DNA of 64,000 nt. It comes from Lasiodiplodia sp. COLG20. Its lineage: Eukaryota; Ascomycota; Dothideomycetes; Botryosphaeriales; Botryosphaeriaceae. Below, piece after piece: positions 59,001 through 64,000 of the stretch. The first letter of the stretch is position 1; each line of letters opens with the position of its first letter. The position numbers and the translations under genes are program-made. The notes below the pieces were generated by a model, which worked only from the letters and a program-made list of their open reading frames with translations, was not told where the DNA came from and made no database searches. The stretch is taken from assembly GCA_009801085.1 (NCBI GenBank), contig VNWV01000005.1:1364001-1428000 (forward strand). The letters are read 5' to 3'.

Positions 59001-60208
59001 AAAAAATATCAAAACTCGACGGCCGAACAACAAACTAGACTTTAAAAAAATCGGACCATTTAAGATCGAAGAAAAGCTAGGCGAGGTTATATACCGCCTT
59101 AAACTACCTAGTACTATACGAATAAACCTAGTATTTTACATAGAACTACTTAAACCAGCTTTGAAAAACGCTACCCTAATAGAAGATACCGAAGAAATAA
59201 CCCTAGAAAACCTAAACGCCGACGAAAATAAAAATTAGGTCGTAGAGAAAATCCTTAATAGCGGCTACTATAATGGTCAATTTAGATATCTTATCAAATA
59301 GGAAGAAGACTAGAACAATACCTAGAAACTACTAAAAAACTACGAAGGCTGTAAAGATCTTATTATAGACTTCTATCGTCAAAATCTAGATCGACCTAGA
59401 CTAGAGACGTATCAATTACGGGGACGCCTAAGGACCCAAAATTAAAATCTAGAGTCTAGCGCGCTTAATTAACTAACTCGGAACCCCCTAGTAGTGTAGT
59501 ACTAGAACTAGCCCTAAGAGACCTAATAGTCTAAGTAGAACCCGCAGAGATATCAGCTAAGAACTTACTACGTAAACGCTTTAGCGATCTTCTCTTCTTA
59601 GCGATCTTAGAGTTAGAAGAGCCTCTAGCGCTAGTAGTCTCCGCGGCCTCTAACTGTTTAACATTCTCGAAACCCTCCTAGATTATACGAGAACGACGCT
59701 TATAAAGAAAACGCTACTACTTACGTAAACAAAGTAACTTCGCTAGCGTCGCGTCCTTCTCGACAGCAAGACAAGCCTACTCCCGCTTAAGAAAGTCCAC
59801 TAAGAAGAATTAACTAAACCCGAGAAAACCTACGAACACTTATAACGAGAGATACTTCGCTCTATAACATTATAACCCGTCCTTCGAGCCTCTAGATAAG
59901 CGGTATAGATGATAGAATTTTTCTATAAAGCCACGCACTCCGACTCGTTCTCTAGATAATTAGAATAAGGTATTATTTCAACGCCGTAAAGAAAAATCTC
60001 GTTAATTAAGTTCTAATAACGAAGGGTAACCCTATTAACCTTACGAGGGCGTAAGTTAGTAGTAGAATCTTCGGTAGCACGCTTCTTAGAAGGTATAACG
60101 GGAAACTTACTAATAAAAGAGAAGGAGTAAAATAAGAGAATAGCCACGATATATATCGTAAAAACTTAAAATAATCTTCGGGCCGAAGATCTCTAAGAGG
60201 GGGGATAG
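56077..60208 (+). mobile_element. Family A pol (RT, RNase H, integrase, chromodomain) and post-pol region, right half of split element
   Basis: Reverse transcriptase blocks KNGKLRLYIDYK and NRYQYLPCIDELQ-type appear at about 56640-56740, FIKFNLRGGYYLVQIKE at about 56765-56825, and the catalytic box reads YLDN (Asp to Asn, G to A) at about 56948. RNase H (TDVSNYAIRVYLSQ) is at about 57410-57455. The integrase core (SLDFITDLP ... ILVIVDRLTKYAYYL) is at 58330-58450. The chromodomain is at about 59220-59400. About 750 bp of post-chromodomain sequence precedes the polypurine tract at about 60195. RIP is lighter from about 58200 onward than in the gag half. Confidence 0.8.
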
Positions 60209-60998
60209 TATTACGAACTCTAGAAAACACGGGCTTTATAACTCTAAGGGTAGAAAGTCCGTACGGGAAAACTTACCGTAAGGATTAACAAGCCTCGTAG
60301 ACAGAAAAGCCGCACGGTCCTAGATCCCGTATAGGAATCTAGAGGATACGGGATAACGGCGCGTACGGAAATACTAGTAGATAGTAGCTAAAGCCCGTAC
60401 GGGAAGAACGCCTACGAGGAAACGACAACTCTAGAAGAAAGCACGAACTAGAGAATCCCCTACGGGACGAAGGACTATAGAGTTAGGTTAAGAATTAAAG
60501 GTCTAGACGAATAATCGCCTCGAAGAAGCGCGCAAAGATAGAAAGCTAGAAAGCGGGTAGAAAGAAAAACGAATAAGATATAATACGACATTACGGTCGT
60601 TTAGCAAAGTTAGAAGACGGATATTAGAAACATACTCTAAGCGCCCGAGTTACGTATAAAACCTACCTATACCCTCGACTAAGGATATAGATAAAGAATG
60701 CCCTCTATTAACGGCATTATTAAGTGATGCCCTTATCTAAGAGTATACTAGATTATAACTAGCTTTTCTATAGTATATAAATACTTGTTAGCTAGACTCT
60801 TAACCCTCTGTGGTCAACTTAAAGTTCTAATTAAGACTTATTAGTTAGAGGTAACCGGCTTACTGTGCGTCGTATAATTACGTGATACTTTCTTATCTAA
60901 TTATTATTATCCCTCTCTTATCTCTTTAAGATAAACTCTACGGTTTACCCGACCTGCTAAGTGACTCTAAAGCTTAGTAGAAGAAGCCTACCGTTATA
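60209..60998 (+). repeat. Family A 3' LTR, type b (790 bp)
   Basis: Starts tattacgaactctag and ends ctaccgttata. Follows the polypurine tract directly. The central module contains an AATGCC ... GGCATT palindrome (about 60697-60718). Followed by integrase sequence of yet another family A copy. Confidence 0.85.
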
Positions 60999-62811
60999 CT
61001 TATTAAGTACGCGTACTATCTATTATATCTTAAGTCGGTAAACGCGAAAAAACTAGCCTATATATTTCTTAGAATAATTTTAGATAACTATAAGTTACTA
61101 GAAGAGCTCGTATTAAATAAAAATTAGCTATTTATATTCTAATTCTAGTAGAGTCTTATCTAATAGCTTAAAGCTAAGTATAAACTCTCGATAACGATAT
61201 ACTCTTAAACGAATAAATAGATTAAGCGTATAAACTAAACGCTAGAATAGTACTTACGCTATTATCTTAACTATATTTAGAATAATTAGATTATATTACT
61301 ACTACTAGTATAATTCGCGTATAATAGCTTGAAGGTATTAGCTACTTAAGAGTCTCTATTCTACGCTAATTACGGGCGCGAACTAATAGTCTATAGAGAA
61401 GAAATTTTAAGCGAATTATTAATCTAGAAAGAAATCTTTAAGGCGAACTAGCTAAAGAAGCTTTATAAATAGCTTAGTCTTAATATTAAATTTAACGGAT
61501 ATCTAATATTTTACTACTATAATAGACGGTATTAGAAGATACTAAGACTAAAAAAAGAAGATAAAGTTTATCTTCTTAAAAGAAATATTAAAACTCGACG
61601 ATCGAATAGTAAATTAGATTTTAAAAAAATTAGACCATTCGAAATTAAAGAAAAACTAGGCGAAGTTATATACCGTCTTAAGCTATCTAGTACTATACGA
61701 ATAAACCTAGTATTTTATATAGAACTACTTAAACTAGCTCTAGAAAATACTATTCTAGTAGAAGAAATCGAAGAAATAACTCTAGAAAATCTAGATATCG
61801 ACGAAAATAAAGATTAAATCGTAGAAAAAATTCTCGATAGCGGCTACTATAATAGTTAATTTAAATACCTTATTAAATAGAAAAAAGACTAGAATAATAT
61901 CTAGAAACCGCTAGAAAACTACGAAGGTTATAAGAATCTTATTATAGAATTCTATCGCTAAAATCTAGATCGATTTAAGCTAGAGACGCGTCGATCTCGG
62001 AGAAGCCTAAGAATTTAAAATTAAAATTCGAAGTCTAGCGCGTTTAATTAACTAACTCGAACGTCTTTAGTAGTATAGTATTCGAACTAGTTCTAGAAGA
62101 TTTAATAGTCTAAATAGAATTTATAGAGATATCGACTAAAGACTCGCTACGTAAACGCTTTAGCGACCGTCTCTTTTTAGTACTCTTAGAGTTAATAAAA
62201 TTTTTATTCTCTAAGTTCTCTAGCTTACTAAGAGTATCGATAGTATCGAATTTTTACTATAATATTAAAGTAGTACGACGCTTTAATAACTTCTACTATC
62301 TCTTAGCGCGAGAAAGACTACTAGTAGTCTTTTATAACTATTTCTTAAAGACTATTCGCTTAAAACGAGTTTTCTCTAACGCTCGACGAAGCCGCTTAAC
62401 TAAGACTAGAAGTAGTTAGTAAAAATAATAATAAAAAGAAAGAAACGTATAATTTAAATCTTCTAATCTACTAGTATCGTAACTAGTACGATTCGAACGA
62501 TAATACTCGCTATAACGAGAAAAATCTAAAACTACTCGATAGATAATTTTCGAATTCTCGATCTTTCGCTAAGCGTTTAATAATAAATATTAGAAATATA
62601 GTACGGATATCGTAACCTCTAAAAAATTAATCTTTATATCTAGAGACTTACGTTTAGTCTTCTACGAATCTCGTTTTCGTTTCGAAGATATAGCGAAAAA
62701 GAGTACTTATAAGAAAAAAAAGAAAAAAAAGAATAAGAGTAGAAAAGAACGATATATACTATATAGACTTAGAAGAATCTTCGGACTAAAGATTTTTAAG
62801 AAGAAAAGTAG
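60999..62811 (+). mobile_element. Family A integrase, chromodomain and post-pol region of a further copy
   Basis: Begins in mid-integrase at the equivalent of about 58409 and runs through the chromodomain (about 61790-61970) to the polypurine tract. It is collinear with the other copies until about 62200; from there to about 62770 the post-pol sequence is different. Confidence 0.75.
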
Positions 62812-63591
62812 TATTATAAATTTTAGAAAATATAAACTTTATAACTCTAAGAGAAGAAAGCTCGTATAGAAAAAAATATCGTAGAAGCTAAAGAGTCTTA
62901 CGGGCGAAAGAGCCGTACGGTCTCGAATTCTATACGAAAATCTAAAAAGTACGAAATAACGGCGCGTACGAAAATACTAGTAGATAATAATCGAAGTTCG
63001 TATAGAAAAAACGTTTATAAGGACGTAGTAACTCTAGAAGAAAGTACGAACTCGAAAATTTTCTACGAAACGAAGAGCTATAGAACTAAACTAAGAGTTA
63101 AAGATCTAAACGTATAATCGTTTTAAAAAAGCGCGTAAAGACGAAAAGCCGAAAAGTAGATAGAAAGAGAAACGAGTAAGATATAATATAATATTACGAT
63201 CGCTCGGCGAAGTTAGAAGACGAATATCGAAAAGATATTCTAAGCGCTTAAGTTACGTACGATTTATCTAGATTAATATAATCTAGATAGATTAATCTAA
63301 CGCGATTAATCTAGTTATATTAATCTAACTATTTCGATCTAGATTATAACTAGCTTTCTTATAGTATATAGATATACTCGTTAGCTAGACACTTAATTCT
63401 TTATAGTTAACTTAAAGTTCTAATTAAAACTCTTTAGTTAGAAATAATCGGCTTACTATATATCGTATAATTACGTAATACTTTTTTATTTAATTATTAT
63501 TCTTTCTCTCTTATCTCTTTAAGATAAATTCTACGATTTACCCGATCTACTAAGTAACTTTAAAGCTTAGTAGAAGAAGTTTATCGTTATA
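62812..63591 (+). repeat. Family A 3' LTR, type c (780 bp)
   Basis: Starts tattataaattttag and ends ttatcgttata. The central GATTAATC module matches 34312-35090. It abuts reverse-transcriptase sequence of an inverted family A copy. Confidence 0.8.
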
Positions 63592-64000
63592 ACTAATATA
63601 GTCTAAAATAATAATAAATTCTAAGTATTCTATCTTCTAGAAGTATTATTTATATTTTTTAAGTACGATAGATAGTTTCTATTCTTAAAGTATATTTAGA
63701 ATTTTTTTAATATATTTCGTATATTCTTCTAGAATTTTTAAGTAGATTAGAATATTATCTAGATAAGTTATATAAAATATATCTAGATATAAATATAAAA
63801 CGTTATTAACTAAGCTCTAAAATATAGCTAAGACGTTAGTAAGTCTAAATAGTATAATTATATATTCGAAGTAATCGTAACGCGTTTAAAATATTATCTT
63901 CTATTCTTTTTCTTTCTTAATTTATACGAGATAATATTCGTCTTTAAGATCGAATTTAGTAAAGTATTTAGTTTCTTAAATCTTATTTTATAGCTCGTCG
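63592..64000 (-). mobile_element. Family A reverse transcriptase fragment, inverted, running off the window
   Basis: The reverse complement aligns with about 56760-57150, including the stretch after the catalytic box (ctagataatattctaatcta) and the following gaagaatatacgaaatatat. RIP-saturated. Confidence 0.75.

Noticed and set aside
60006..60230. 74-codon minus-strand frame rich in hydrophobic residues
   Set aside because: It is antisense to the post-pol region and LTR start of a family A element; stops are rare in that frame only because of RIP composition.
1..64000. CRISPR array, rRNA or complete tRNA genes
   Set aside because: None was seen on either strand; the regularly spaced units found are LTR modules and microsatellites.

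Overview
This window looks like a filamentous ascomycete (Pezizomycotina) chromosome segment of the 'AT-isochore' kind. Evidence: short introns with GTRNGT donors and CTAAC-like branch sites, Zn2Cys6 and C2H2 regulators, a DUF3435 ('FluG-domain') gene, Tad-like LINE relics, chromovirus (Ty3/Gypsy plus chromodomain) retrotransposons, and the signature of repeat-induced point mutation (RIP). The genus cannot be named from the sequence.

Layout. (1) 1-6720: heavily RIP-mutated AT-rich DNA in which CpA/TpG are almost absent while CpG survives. It holds pieces of two chromovirus families, here called A and B, one solo LTR with a perfect 5-bp target-site duplication (TSD), and an inverted-repeat element. 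(2) 6721 to about 33780: a base-balanced island carrying the genes. Intact or plausibly intact: a mitochondrial-type hemerythrin-HHE protein (3 exons), a C2H2 + Zn2Cys6 transcription factor (3 exons) and an F-box protein. Broken: a DUF3435 gene, a TPR gene split by a solo LTR, a Zn2Cys6 regulator, a small Cys-rich frame, a BTB gene, two LINE 3' ends and an F-box-like stub. A short TGGAAT-ended MITE-like repeat (3 fuller copies, 1 partial) and a pyrimidine-rich minisatellite lie between them. (3) About 33780-64000: a nest of RIP-mutated family A and B elements. The youngest is a nearly readable minus-strand chromovirus at 49101-56076 with 429-bp LTRs and AATAA TSDs, inserted into a plus-strand family A element whose gag/protease and pol lie on either side.

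How the parts relate. The genes do not form an obvious pathway. The strongest themes are genome defence acting on repeats, and mutation of the same type inside the island: most premature stops in the broken genes are TAG/TAA codons explicable by CpA to TpA change. Family A LTRs fall into four length classes (754, about 765, about 780, about 791 bp) that share their ends but carry different palindrome-rich central modules. The module class goes together with a swapped region between chromodomain and 3' LTR, so this family appears to evolve by exchange of modules. The DUF3435 gene at the left edge of the island, reading inward, is where a Starship captain would sit, but it is inactivated and no matching element ends could be found.
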